Of a stretch of DNA of 64,000 bases, positions 41,691 to 52,470 are shown piece after piece. The notes under the pieces are model-generated. The model saw nothing but the letters and a program-made list of their open reading frames with translations, was not told the DNA's origin and did no database searches. The position numbers and the translations under genes were made by a program. The stretch spans positions 30,583,927 to 30,647,926 of the forward strand of contig OZ038451.1 of NCBI GenBank assembly GCA_964036195.1, written 5' to 3'. The number at the start of each line of letters is the position of its first letter. Position 1 is the stretch's first letter. This DNA is from Sphaerolaimus hirsutus. Lineage: Eukaryota; Nematoda; Chromadorea; Monhysterida; Sphaerolaimidae.

Positions 41691-42335
41691 CTAGGGTGTC
41701 AAATTTCTGTTTTCCGTTTTCCATATTCCGCAGGCAATTTTTTTCCGTTTTCCGTTCCGTTTTCCGGCTGCTGAAATTTTTGTTCTGTTGTCCGTTCCGT
41801 TTTCCGGCCACTAAATTTTCCATTTCCGTTTTTCCGGCTGATTTTCCGTTTTCTGGCCAAATTTTTAGTTTTTCTGTCTTTTTTCCATTTTCTGGCTCAA
41901 TTTCCAGTTTTTCCATCTTTTTTCCCATTTTCCACCTCAATTTTCCGTTTTTCCAACTCATTTTACCTTTTACTGGCTCAAATTTCTGTTTTCTGTTACA
42001 GCCAAACTGGTAAACATGCAGATTGTCAATTATGTGAATTTTTTCTGTTTCCAGCAAAATTTATGCAATTTTATCCACTTGCGGCAAAATTTCAGCAAAT
42101 TTTTTCCATTTTCCAGCAAAATTTCAGCAAATTTTTTCGTTTCCGTGCAAATTACATTTTTCCATTTCCGTTTTTCCGGGCCCTTTTTCCGTTTTCTGGC
42201 CGCTGAAATTTTTTTCCTGTTTCCGTTTTCCGCCAAGTGCAACTTTTTTCTGTTTTCCGTTCCGTTTTCCGGCCGCTGAAATCTTTTTCTGTTTACGTTT
42301 CCGTTTTCCATAAAATTTTTTTTTTGACACCCTAG
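41691..42335. mobile_element. Family S element (TTTTCCGG arrays)
   Basis: CTAGGGTGTCAAATTTCTG at the left and TTTTTTTTTGACACCCTAG at the right enclose an array of CCGTTTTCCGGCNGCTGAAA units. hAT-like ends (TAGGGTG), but the flanking 8-mers do not match. A second left end lies at 62633. Confidence 0.65.
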
Positions 42336-42867
42336 CTGTTCCCTCAAAATTCCACACCTGGGCCATTAGCTGACATTTGCTAATGCACACTTAAAATGTT
42401 ATTTTATGACTTGTGAATTGTGAATCAAAGAGAGCCGACAACATCAAATTTTTGTTGTAGTAATCACCAAAGCGGAATATGGATCTCATTAAGATTTTTA
42501 TTTGATTTTTATTGATATTTATATCCATTTTCTATAACCACAGCTTATATTTGCAAGGATACAATAATGTGTATGAGTTCTGTACGATTTAGGAGAGCCA
42601 AAACTCGAGGCAGTGCACAGCGATTTCATAAAAAATAGACATTAAATTAACGCAGGTGCTCACTGAAAAGCATACATAAAATTAAAAAAAACATAAATGC
42701 GTACATAAAATGAATACATATACACAGACAATAACTGGTAATAACTGGACAAAATAGACTATTGCACTAAATTGCGCTCGACACACAGGAATTTTGGGGT
42801 ATGCATTTGAACGTTCTTGGAAGGCGGAACTGGGACACGTCTTCAAACTAAATTTGGATGGAAAAAC
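42336..42867. other. A/T-rich spacer, nothing recognised
   Basis: No feature seen between the S element and the LTR element. Confidence 0.4.
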
Positions 42868-43294
42868 TGTTGTGTGCACGGGAAACAGGGCTCACAGCGT
42901 ACTGAGTCCGTGGCGCACAGGCAGTGATTCGCAGTTGAGTTGATGAATTGGCAAGTGGACCTTGAACAATAGGCGAAGCCAAGTCCACAGTGCCAACAAC
43001 CAAGGATGGAGAAATTGTGTTTGAGATGTGGTGTCATTGCGTTTTGTGTGTAACGTTGCTCGGCGACACGGGTCTCAAAGTCTTAGCATCTCATATTCAT
43101 AGATGGTCACCCCCCGAAGGGGACATGAATAATGAGGGAAATGAGTCAATGAACATCAACTGACCTAAACACCCAAGTGGTCACTACTCAAGATTGGTTG
43201 AAACATAAAAGTTAACGGTTCAGACCAATCACTCCAAACCTATCCAACCATAGGAATGCAAGTGTATATAATGTAGTAGACTCTGACTACAACA
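42868..43294 (-). repeat. LTR (3' LTR in minus orientation)
   Basis: 427 bp, TG...CA with inverted TGTTG/CAACA ends. Apparently identical to 44397-44823. Confidence 0.9.
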
Positions 43295-43679
43295 GTCCCC
43301 CCCAAGTTCACCCTACAGGGGGAACTGACAGAAAAACAATAATCAAATTCATACAAAAATCACAACAAACACCAATTACAATAGAATAACAACATTCACC
43401 CAATAAACAGAAATGTCACCATTGTGCATGATCACTTAGCCTTGGGGTGTTCCTTGTCTTTCCTGTAGTTCCTCTATCCCTTGAATGCCATCACTGGTGC
43501 ACTGACTGCTGGTTGCTGGTTGGGTGGTATGTTGAATGGGTGATATGGCTGATCTGGATTCTGGTACTTGGTGATTTGATAAACTGGTTGGGGATGTCAG
43601 GGGAGATGTTGGGAGGATTTTACTTGGTGGTGGGTGTCCTCTGTTTTGATGGTTGGGTGTGTGGGTTCTGCTGGTGTTG

Positions 43680-44310
43680 CCGATTGACAGCCAGGGTATG
43701 TTTGGGTTCCTGGCATTGCTGATTATTAGCCAGAGATGTGTTTTTATTTACCAGTGTCACTGATTGACACACAGCACGATGGTTCAGGTTTCCAGTGTTG
43801 CTGCTTGACAACTGGGATGGTTAGGCTGTCAGTGTCGCTGCTTGACATCTGACCTGTTTGCCTCAGTTCCTGGTGTTAGACAACTGGGGGTTTTAGGCTG
43901 TCGGTGTCTCTGTCGGACAGCCGACCTGTTTGCCTCTGTTGCCAGTGTCTCTGCTTGCCGACCAGGGTTTTTGGGCTGTCCGGGGTTGCAACCGCTGCTG
44001 GGTTGCTGTTTGCAGTGTTGGACATCATTGTGTCCCTGCTTACGCTCAATTGGCATCATATGCTCGTCGCTTGCTCTGGACGGCAGAAGGTGTGGGGACC
44101 GCTGTTGCTAGCGGCGCTACCACGGGCCGGAAGGTGTGGGGACTGCTGTTGCTAGTGGCGCTACCACAGGGCCAGAAGGTGTGGGGACCGCTGCTGCTAG
44201 CGGCGCTACCACGGGCCGGAAGGCGTGGGGACCGCTGTTGCTAGCGGCGCTACCACGGGCCGGAAGGTGTGGGGACCGCTGTTTCTAGCGGCGCTACCAC
44301 GGGGCGGAAG
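43680..44310. repeat. Internal tandem repeats of the LTR element
   Basis: Around 43680-43990 a 55-70 bp unit (GTCAGTGTCGCTGCTTGACA-like) recurs about six times with divergence. At 44087-44310 a 44-bp unit (AAGGTGTGGGGACCGCTGTT, then GCTAGCGGCGCTACCACGG) recurs five times. Confidence 0.8.
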
Positions 44311-44396
44311 GCCGGGAGGGTGCTGCCGATGTCACCAGGGGACAATCGGTGGCGGGTTTGTATGGCTTGAGATGTTTCAAGCCAGTGTGGTCACCA

Positions 44397-44823
44397 TGTT
44401 GTGTGCACGGGAAACAGGGCTCACAGCGTACTGAGTCCGTGGCGCACAGGCAGTGATTCGCAGTTGAGTTGATGAATTGGCAAGTGGACCTTGAACAATA
44501 GGCGAAGCCAAGTCCACAGTGCCAACAACCAAGGATGGAGAAATTGTGTTTGAGATGTGGTGTCATTGCGTTTTGTGTGTAACGTTGCTCGGCGACACGG
44601 GTCTCAAAGTCTTAGCATCTCATATTCATAGATGGTCACCCCCCGAAGGGGACATGAATAATGAGGGAAATGAGTCAATGAACATCAACTGACCTAAACA
44701 CCCAAGTGGTCACTACTCAAGATTGGTTGAAACATAAAAGTTAACGGTTCAGACCAATCACTCCAAACCTATCCAACCATAGGAATGCAAGTGTATATAA
44801 TGTAGTAGACTCTGACTACAACA
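44397..44823 (-). repeat. LTR (5' LTR in minus orientation)
   Basis: Partner of 42868-43294. TATATACACTTGCATTCC on the minus strand may be its core promoter. Confidence 0.9.
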
Positions 44824-44929
44824 AAACAAACCCTGGATGGATTAATAACAGGATTTCTGTTGAAAAAAAGATTCCTGGTGCCAATACCGCAGGCGAGAAG
44901 CTATGCAAGGTATACTCGGCTAACATGAT

Positions 44930-45810
44930 ACTCTGCCCCCGCACTCATTTATGTCTCACGTTGGAAGCGTGCCAATGGTGATAACGCATGCGATTTTTGT
45001 AAAAAAGATTAAAAAAATAACGTTTACTTTTTCCAACTTTTTATGAAAATCGCATGCGCAAAAAATCGTTGGCACGCTTCCAGCGGGAACCACGCGTGCA
45101 GGGTGTAAAGTAACTGGAGTACCGTATTACCTCGAATTATCCCCCCCTTGAATTAACCCCCCCCTCGAAATACCCCCCTAAATTTCGGCTGAGGAAATAA
45201 TAACCCCCCCCTCGAAATACCCCCCCTAAAATTGAGTGTAACGTGAACGTACATGACAAATACCGCAGTTTGTGATCTGTACAATGCAGAACACACGTTA
45301 AAACTGATGATTAAGTGACGTTAGGGAAGGGTTTTTGTGTATATACAGTAAAATATACCTATAAACACATAAAAATCTATGTGATTGTTCGATTTTTCTA
45401 CGTCTGCGTATGGGGAATTTCCGAAAATTTCTGGCGAAATAATAGACCCCCCCTCGAATAAACCCCCCCCTCGAATTATCCCCCCCTCAAATTTTGCTGG
45501 CGAAATAATAAACCCCCTGGGGGTATTTCGAGGTAATACGGTATATGCAATGTATACTCCAGTCCCGTTACACCCTGGACGCGTGGTTCCCGCTGAAAAC
45601 GTGCCAAAGACTTTGTACACATACGATTTTCATAAAAAAGTTGAAAAAGTCATCTCTGTTATAACGCTATACGTTAACTCATTCACAACAATGATTGTTT
45701 TTCATCTTTTGTACAAAAATCGCATGCTTTATGATCATTGGCAAGCTTCCAACGCGAGACATAAATGCGTGCGAGGGCAGTGTGATGTCCGCCGATTATA
45801 CATGGTGTAT
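44930..45810. mobile_element. Two inverted Q copies around family A MITE A16
   Basis: Q2 (44930-45120) and an inverted Q3 (45549-45810) face each other, both with GGAAGCGTGCCAA or relatives. Between them A16 (45122-45541) has CCGTATTACCTCGAATTATC and AATTCGAGGTAATACGG ends and TA flanks. Confidence 0.65.
45122..45541. mobile_element. Family A TA MITE A16
   Basis: TA at 45120-45121 and 45542-45543. Its core is shared with A3. Confidence 0.8.
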
Positions 45811-45869
45811 TTATTGCTGGCAAATTATCTCGCAGCCACACATATACTAGTCTGCGCAGATACATATAT

Positions 45870-45958
45870 CCCTATGTCTGACGAAAAAAATAAAAGCCCC
45901 CTCCCCCTTGAATAAACCCCCTCGAATTAAACCCCTGGGGTATTTTGAGGAAATACGG
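45870..45958. mobile_element. Family A right-end fragment
   Basis: CCCCTTGAATAAACCCC-type repeats end TATTTTGAGGAAATACGG followed by TA. The left end is missing. Confidence 0.5.
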
Positions 45959-46293
45959 TAATTCACATGAAAGCGTACCTTGCTTTGCCTTGTACAGGGC
46001 TGCGTTCGGTAGATTTCTCTATCGTGATTTTAGTTCCTCTACCAAAAAACGTTTGAACACATAACTCAAGTATCATAATGGTTCCAGTGTGTGGTGCACC
46101 TTTAGAATTAAAAAGGGGAAGACATTTTCTGCTTTCTTCACAAGCATTCGTCGCGGGTAGGATATAGACATACAAACTGGTGAATTTCAAAACTTCTAGA
46201 TATCAATATCTCTACTGCTAAGTTTTTTGCTACTCAGGGATTTAGTAGCTCTAAAAAGACAACATATTAAAATAATAACAAAAATCTCACAAT

Positions 46294-46502
46294 GTTGCCG
46301 CACACACTAGTTTACTAACAGAAGTAAGCTGAAATAAGCTATGAACATATTTGGGTTTACCAGAATGATCTATTTGATATCTTTGTCAACTGTAATTAAC
46401 AGACACATCATTCTGATAAACACAAATGCGTTCAATTCAAGGCCAATTTATGAGTTTACCAAAACTTGAATTTTTTGGCAGTAAATTAGTGTGAGCAGTG
46501 CC
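46294..46502. mobile_element. Family F element F5
   Basis: GTTGCCGCACACACTAGTTT and TTAGTGTGAGCAGTGCC arms, flanked by AAT on both sides. Confidence 0.7.
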
Positions 46503-46556
46503 AATAACATCAATAATTCCTTAAGAAACCTCAAAACAAAAAAGCTCCCCCAAAAA

Positions 46557-46793
46557 TCAGTACCAAACATAATCACCAAAGCTCATCTTTTGCCTGCCAA
46601 CTGCCCCATAAACTGGCCCTGGAAATCCCCAAAACCAAGGCCCCAGTCCATATCTCCCAGAATAACTGGCATAATTGTGAAAAATCATGGGAAATCTTTC
46701 TGAAGTGTGCAAAATTGTCATTGCTGCGTCGGGTAGTCTGATCCGGGATGCATAATATGCCCTTCTATAGGCTCCAAAGTGCCTCACTGAGCT
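46557..46793 (-). CDS. Gene 3 terminal exon
   Basis: Acceptor GGAGTGGCACCAG is the end of L7. Encodes SSVRHFGAYRRAYYASRIRL and the aromatic/Gly-rich C-terminus. Confidence 0.65.
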   Translation of the reverse strand, partial: SSVRHFGAYRRAYYASRIRLPDAAMTILHTSERFPMIFHNYASYSGRYGLGPWFWGFPGPVYGAVGRQKMSFGDYVWY

Positions 46794-49460
46794 CTGGTGC
46801 CACTCCCAGACACTGTAAAATGTTCTGAAAAATGTCAAATGTCATGCAAGTGTCAAAAGTCATGCAAAATGGCCTATGCATGCCATGCAAAGTGTCAAAA
46901 GTCATGTAAAATGCTATGTAGAATGGCAACCAAGGTTATCCATGTTGCAGGACATTTTGCAAGATTTTTGACACTTTGGATGACATTTGACATTTTATAG
47001 GGCATTTTACAGGATCTGGGAGTGGCCCCTGGCAGGAGTAGGGCACACGAATGGGGCGTATCCTACTCGTGATTAGGGTGCTTAGGGAGCGAGACAGGGA
47101 GCGGTGCCGAAAGTAGCCTGTAGGGAGAATGAAGTGCCTATGAGGAAATATGTCTTTTCAGCTTTTCGATTCACCGCTTTACATCAAAAAATGGGTGTGG
47201 GATGACTGTGAAGTGGGCTGGATGCATGTGAAGCGGCATGCTTCCACATACTCCCATCAGCATCATGAAACTTATGGTGAAGTGTCTTCCACATGCTTCA
47301 CCTGGCTTCACATGCATCAAAAATTAGTGTAAAGCTGCCATACCCATTGTACCCCAGCAGAAGGATGGTGGCATAGTTTTGTACTCAGAAATAACCGCTT
47401 ATCATAAGAGGCGCAACAACCCATATTGTGCTTGTGACATTCACATGAGTAGTGATGGAAAAAGCGCCAGGACTTTGGCGCCAAGCGCCAAAAGCGCCAT
47501 GGCGCTTTTCCTGACCTCAGCGCCAATGGTCTCCTCTATGTTATGGTCTCCAATGGGGGTTTGGAAGCGGGGTGGGTAACCCACTTCCAATTCACCCAGC
47601 TATCTATCTAGTGATCTTTTTATGCAATTATTTTAGCTACTATGCCCTGGCTGAAACCCTGCCCCCAAATCAGGCAGCTATCTATCTGGAGTGACTTTTT
47701 GTAGAAGTTTCGCCTCAATTTTTGCTAAAAAATCACCTATTTTCAACACTTTTAGCCTATTTTGTCCTTCAAAATCTATTGTTAAGTGCCTTATAGTTTA
47801 TTTCCAGCTATTTTTGGAAATATATGCACCTGTATACTGTATTTCTCGTAACAGAAGTTCTGTTTCTTTTGTCAACTTTGTGAGCTGCACTTCTATTGGT
47901 GACCACCCTTCTATTTTTTGACAACTTTTCAGCTAAACTTTTTCAAGTTCTGCCAACGCTTTTCACAGTGTTACGTTTCACAATATTTTTTAAATATTAG
48001 CCCTCTCTTATAATCTTTTTTAACCACAATTCCACGCCCAAATTCAGTTGAAATCACCCATGTTTGACAAAAGGTTATGTACAGGGTGGGGCAATTTAGA
48101 CCTACGCTCTGGATTTCGAATAACTTGTCACTGGGAGATCGGATTGACGTGAAATTTTAGGTCAACATTAACAACTAAATAGGAAAGGATCCCTGAAAAT
48201 ATGGCTGCCATAGCTCCACTCTAGTTGTTCATGCAAACACAAAAAATTTCGCTTTACTGCCACCTTGCTTTACAATTTCCTTATCGGTAATGCGGATTAG
48301 TGGTGCGCGAGCACGCATTTTGGCATGCCACTGCGAATAAAAAGAGAGACAAAATTTGTAAAAACAATCCCAATCCCAATCCGGGTCCCGAAAAGTGGAT
48401 CCCGTTTGAAACCTATCATGGGGTGGTGGTAAAGTGACAATTACGCATTTTCATCAATAACTTGTAAACTAGTAGAGCTATCGCTGCCATATTCTCAGCG
48501 ATTCTTACCTATTTAGTTGTTAATGTTGACCTAAAATTTCACGTCGATCCGACCTCCCAGTGACAAGTTATTTGAAATCTAGAGCGTAGGTCTAAATTGC
48601 TCCACCCTGTATGTAATGAGTCAACATAAAATGGATTTGATGGATGAAATCACCAGGCCATGGCTCCATACTTTGCAGCCATTGTATTGCTGTATGTAAG
48701 ATTACAAAGTAGTCCAACTTGTCTGATATTTAAACGTTGCGTATGATTAATCTGCACATTTTTCACGCTGGTGTTGGCGCTTTTTTGGCGCTTTATAAAA
48801 CACCAGCGCCAAGCGCCAATGGCGCCAGGCCATCATAGCGCCAAGCGCCAAAAGCGCCATGGCGCTTTTTCATCGCACAGCGCCAAGCGCCAATGGCGCC
48901 ACAGCAAAAAGGCGCCAAGCGCCAAAAGCGCCATGGCGCTTTTTGCTTTGGCGCTAGCGCCAGGCGCCAGCGCCATGGCGCGTTTCCATCACTACACATG
49001 AGTCAAAATTTCACCTTGTAACACCTTCTTATCGGAGCCCTTGTGTGAAGTTGGCAGCCAGCCAAAAATTTCGAAATCGCCATAAATATAAATGAAATTG
49101 GCTAAAAATAGGTATATAACTATGTATATTGATGAAAAATGTGATTATAACTGTGGAAATTGGCAAAATGGAACAAATTTTAGTAATTTTTAGCTTTCAC
49201 TTTCGTTTGTACATTACGCCCTTGTGAATGTCACAATGTGACAGTAAAATTTCTGCATGTGACAGTCACAAGCGCACAAGCACTTACGCCGCTTATGCGG
49301 CGCTTATCTTCAACATAGTACCCACAGTTTCAGCAAAAACTAACCGGGTTGGCGCACAACGGTTGTATTGGTTGAATATTTTATTGAATCGACCACTCTC
49401 TGGGCCCTCTGCTGGGAGCGCACTTTTAGACTGTATGCATCCCAGGCAGGCCTGGGGTAT
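46557..49460 (-). CDS. Gene 3: 3' exons of an unrecognised protein
   Basis: Terminal exon 46793-46557 (phase 0, 78 codons and stop) with a Gly/Tyr/Trp-rich tail (SGRYGLGPWFWGFPGPVYG). The penultimate exon 47117-47029 has a strong acceptor (TCTCCCTACAG) and encodes RSLSRSLSTLITSRIRPIR. Between them lies L-family element L7. A likely earlier exon is 49460-49345 (LGCIQSKSALPAEGPESG); its best donor (after 49345, phase 2) does not fit, while GTGCGC after 49358 (phase 1) does. The protein is basic and may be small; no family recognised. The exon at 54917-54765 could belong to the same gene, but gene 4 lies between them. Confidence 0.55.
46797..47028 (-). mobile_element. L-family element L7 occupying a gene 3 intron, donor lost
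   Basis: On the minus strand: TGCCAG|GGGCCACTCCCAGATCC ... GAGTGGCACCAG. CAG is on both sides and exon phases agree (0/0). The first dinucleotide is GG rather than GT, so normal splicing would fail unless another donor is used or the base is an error. Confidence 0.65.
47029..47117 (-). CDS. Gene 3 penultimate exon
   Basis: Phase 1 in, 0 out, after the acceptor CATTCTCCCTACAG. Encodes a basic, Ser/Arg-rich peptide ending VPYSCQ. Confidence 0.6.
47450..48994. mobile_element. hAT-like element C5
   Basis: Termini TAGTGATGGAAAAAGCGCC and GGCGCGTTTCCATCACTA, 8-bp duplication CACATGAG (47442-47449, 48995-49002). Short GGCGCC arrays sit at both ends. The 1.2-kb core contains the mariner-like MITE at 48082-48609. 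Confidence 0.85.
48082..48609. mobile_element. Mariner-like palindromic MITE (family D)
   Basis: Ends CAGGGTGGGGCAATTTAGAC and GTCTAAATTGCTCCACCCTG, TA at both sides (48080-48081, 48610-48611). Arms of at least 120 bp carry CGGATTGACGTGAAATTTTA and its inverse. Confidence 0.85.
49345..49460 (-). CDS. Candidate upstream exon of gene 3
   Basis: Acceptor AATTTCCAATTGCAG, Ser/Ala/Pro-rich peptide ACLGCIQSKSALPAEGPESG. The donor is ambiguous (after 49345 or 49358). The opposite strand is open as well. Confidence 0.4.
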
Positions 49461-49519
49461 CTGCAATTGGAAATTTGCCAATAAAGTGCCTGTGGAAACT
49501 CACACTGTCAACTGATATT

Positions 49520-50720
49520 TTGGCATCTAAAAATTTGAGATGAAAGTGAACTGGAAAATTTTTTTTTAATAAAGCATATTATTTTTAGTATGTAACTTGG
49601 GTGGGTGTAAAACAAAGCTCATTTTGCAAATGCCATAATTGGCACCATTTATGCTCTCAAAAACAGTCTCCAAAATGTTCAGTTTACAGAGAGAAACAGT
49701 TTACAATATGCACCTACTCTTCGAATATTCTACCATGACCATTTTTCAGTCTTTGGTTGTTCCATTGTTTTAATATTAAATGCTTACTGAAAACAAATAG
49801 TTTATTCAACTTTCAATTGCTAGCACTCCTGCCTCTGTATCAATATTTCATTTGCTTTATAAATGTTTATAGGTATACATCCATTGGGGAAGTTATTTTT
49901 ATCAACCATTTTATCCATTGAAACACAAGTGAAAAATATAAGTGTATGTAAATATTGCTGATATGCACATATGACAAAAAAATCAATTTAAACATGAAGG
50001 GATCATGGAAAAATAGCTCTTTCATACCTAGATGAGATACTAATAGAAACTATTGAACAAATGTTAGAAACCAAAACAGAAAACTAAATATTCTGCTAAA
50101 ATGAAATCTAACACCCAAACTAAAAATTTTATACATTCAAAACAAAAGGACACAAAATCATCAACACAGTTGCCAAAAGAAATCAATACAAGTTGAAACA
50201 CCTAAGAATGTACATATTTAGGATAGGATAAATCCCACTGACAGGTAATGCTGTTGAAACACATTACATTGATCAGTGCAAATCAAAGCTTTTTTTGTGT
50301 AAATTCACTTCACCAAACAGAACACAACCCTGTCATTTACAAATAAGTGAAAACAAGCAAATTAAAGATCTCACCAAACATGATGGAAAACAGGATTTAG
50401 GATAATTAGTATTAGCAAATGTCAAATGTAGGTACTACTAAAAATTTTGTCAAACATGCAACAATGTGATAGAAAAGCAGCGATTTTTGGCATTTTTATT
50501 TGTGTTTTCATGTTTCATGGGCATTTTGTGGTGCAAATCACATCTAAAATAATGATTGTTTGTCATTTTCTGAAATTGAGACATTTTCAGAACATGCAAT
50601 GCCTTCTTACTACTTTGCAATCTCGAAATGTCCAATTGCAAAGCCAATTTTCCACCAGCACTCAGAACGGAACACAGCCAACAACCCTCAAGTAACCCTC
50701 AACCCCAAATCGCATCCCGC
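49520..50720. other. A/T-rich stretch, nothing recognised
   Basis: No repeat ends or exon-like segments found; the composition is strongly A/T. Confidence 0.4.
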
Positions 50721-50721
50721 C

Positions 50722-50749
50722 TCAGTGGCCCATGTGGAGCGAGTGCCTC
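50722..50749 (-). CDS. Gene 4 exon 3 (nine codons)
   Basis: Acceptor GACTGCCCCCAG, then AG|G completes Arg and HSLHMGH follows before TGA. Confidence 0.7.
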
Positions 50750-52148
50750 CTGGGGGCAGTCCCAAGCCCTGTAAAGTGTAAAGTAAAGTGTCAAATGTAA
50801 AGTCAAATGCAAAGTAAAGTGTCAATCAAAACAAAAAAGAAAAGATTTTTTTACTGAACTTTGCATGACAATTGACACTTTACTTTGCATTTGACTTTAC
50901 ATTCGACACTTTACTTCACACTTTACAGGGCTTGGGACTGGCACCTGGCGGCGGCCTTGTAGCCCCTGGGGTGGTCCTGCCAGGGCTTGACGTCCAGCGG
51001 CCAGGGGTACCACTCGGTGTGGATGTGGCCGTCGTGCCAGTGGTTGTAGCTGAGCGCGTCCCACGACCTGGGAGGGGTCTGGTAGGGCGAGCGCAGCTGC
51101 GACGCGAACTTGCGCACCAGCCAGTAGTACTCCTGGTTGATGTCCTCGTCGTACGACCGCCTTCGAGTGCCGGGACACTTGGGCTTGGGGCTACCGTATT
51201 TCCTCGAAATACCCCCCCTCGAAATTCCCCCCCCCCTCAAAATGGACACTATGAACTTATCACCCCCCCCCCCCCTCGAAATACCCCCCCCCCCCAAATT
51301 TAGTGTATAGAGAACGTAAATGACAAAGGCTGCGGTTTGTCATCCCGGCAATGCAGAACACACGTATAACGATGACTCTGTTATGTGAGAACAGTGTTTG
51401 TACGTCTACACACTTATAAATGTCTTTAGAGTCTCATGAATGGCGATTTTTGTTGCATTTTTCGACGTTTCAGACGACATTTTAGTACTGGGATTTCAAA
51501 AAATTTCTGGCGGAATTATAAACCCCCCCTCGAAATACTCCCCCCTCGTTTAACCCCCCCTCAAAATTCTCACTCTGAAAAAAACCCCCCGGGGGTATTT
51601 CGAGGAAATACGGTAATTAGGTCTCCCTACATGTACACTGCAAGAAATATTTATGTACAGTGGGTGTGAAGTCGGCTGGATCTGTCTGAAGCAGCCATTG
51701 CGAAGATATTTACGTGGCATTTTGTTGTGTATCACACACACACACACACACACACATATTTCTTGCGGTGTAAACTGAATGGAACTCAAATATAGAACAT
51801 AAAGGCATCAAAATAAAATCCAAAAAAAACAATTTGCACACATTGTCGTGCAAAAAAAATCAATTTACAATTCCTGGCAAACCTTGGTGTGGGTGCGACA
51901 GTGGAGGGCACATTTGAAGCATCCTGAAAAAGCGAGAATTTCTCAACATTTGGCAACTTTCCAGCATGCACACAAAATCGTCTAACCGAGGAAAACAATT
52001 TCGCCAGACGGGAGTGATCCCTGGCGCTACTGAAGGACATATTAACAGCCCTCTTATACGCGTGTTCCATATTGGAGCCTAGTTCAGCGGCAGAAAGTCT
52101 CGACTCTCTCTGCTGCGCTGCCACCACTGATTGACTGCGGCGCACCAT
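50722..52148 (-). CDS. Gene 4: complete three-exon gene, 179 residues
   Basis: Exons 52148-51883 (start ATG with AAAA upstream), 51190-50945 and 50749-50722 (stop), all junctions phase 2 and GT-AG. Exon 1 is Ser/Arg/Ala rich (MVRRSQSVVAAQQRESRLSA). Exon 2 holds a striking Trp/Tyr/His/Pro segment (SWDALSYNHWHDGHIHTEW then YPWPLDVKPWQDHPRGYK) preceded by DEDINQEYYWLVRKFASQL. The exceptionally high GC of exon 2 and the rare-residue content argue for a conserved protein, but I do not recognise the family; His-x-His and Trp clusters could bind metal. No signal peptide or membrane helix. Intron 1 contains family A MITE A18 with its TA two bases from the acceptor. Intron 2 is exactly introner L4. 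Confidence 0.8.
50750..50944 (-). mobile_element. L-family introner L4: whole intron 2 of gene 4
   Basis: Minus strand: GCCAG|GTGCCAGTCCCAAGCCCTG ... CAGGGCTTGGGACTGCCCCCAG|GAGG. CAG is on both sides. The arms are inverted copies around GTAAAGTGTAAAGTAAAGTG repeats. Confidence 0.92.
50945..51190 (-). CDS. Gene 4 exon 2
   Basis: GC-rich; encodes KPKCPGTRRRSYDEDINQEY and the Trp/His-rich block. Phase 2 at both ends. Confidence 0.8.
51194..51613. mobile_element. Family A TA MITE A18 in intron 1 of gene 4
   Basis: Standard A ends with TA at 51192-51193 and 51614-51615. The acceptor TAG uses the A of the duplicated TA. Confidence 0.85.
51732..51756. repeat. CA microsatellite
   Basis: About 12 uninterrupted CA units. 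Confidence 0.9.
51883..52148 (-). CDS. Gene 4 exon 1
   Basis: ATG in a good context, 88 codons, donor CCAAG|GTTTGC, phase 2. Ends NVPSTVAPTP. Confidence 0.75.
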
Positions 52149-52259
52149 TTTTGGATATTTTTGGAATTTTAGAGATTTAAAATGCCCTATTTTTGGTATC
52201 CCAAGGTTTTCCTGCGTGTGAATTTTGATTTTCTTGGTTTGAAATGGTATTTTTGGCTG

Positions 52260-52470
52260 GCCCTACAGCCAGGTTAGTTTTTAACTGAAATTTCGAAAAC
52301 TCATAAATCCACTTTGAATGTATTTGTGATCATTAGAATGATGTGCCCATCAGCTATAGTTGACAGAGATTAAAGGTTATATGCATTATTGGAAACTCAA
52401 ATCAACTACATTCAAAGCTGATCTATTTATAAAGTTTCAAAATTTCTGTTGAAAACTAGTGTGTTTGGGA
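52260..52470. mobile_element. Family F element F6, degenerate
   Basis: GGCCCTACAGCCAGGTTAG at the left and GTTGAAAACTAGTGTG at the right; inner arms ACTTTGAATGTATTTG and CTACATTCAAAGCTGATC. Confidence 0.55.

Larger units (their letters stand above)
42868..44823 (-). mobile_element. Short non-autonomous LTR retrotransposon, 1956 bp
   Basis: Two 427-bp direct repeats (42868-43294, 44397-44823) appear identical to the eye, start TGTTGTGTG and end CTACAACA. AAAC flanks both sides (42864-42867, 44824-44827). On the minus strand the 5' LTR is followed by TGGTGACCACACTGG, a plausible primer-binding site, and the 3' LTR is preceded by AACTTGGGGGGGGAC, a polypurine tract. The LTR has TATATA 24 bp from its minus-strand start. 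The 1.1-kb interior has no pol; its minus-strand frames are short, Gln/Asn/Arg rich and repetitive, perhaps a gag remnant. Confidence 0.9.

Noticed and set aside
41584..42390. Several ORFs with FRFP or ENGKKTEK repeats
   Set aside because: Translations of the TTTTCCGG array of family S; the same holds at 62510-63018.
43829..44244. ORFs in the LTR element interior
   Set aside because: Short, repetitive and in different frames; no Gag or Pol motif visible.
49228..49515. Plus-strand 95-residue ORF
   Set aside because: No start context or splice partner; the minus strand has better splice signals here.
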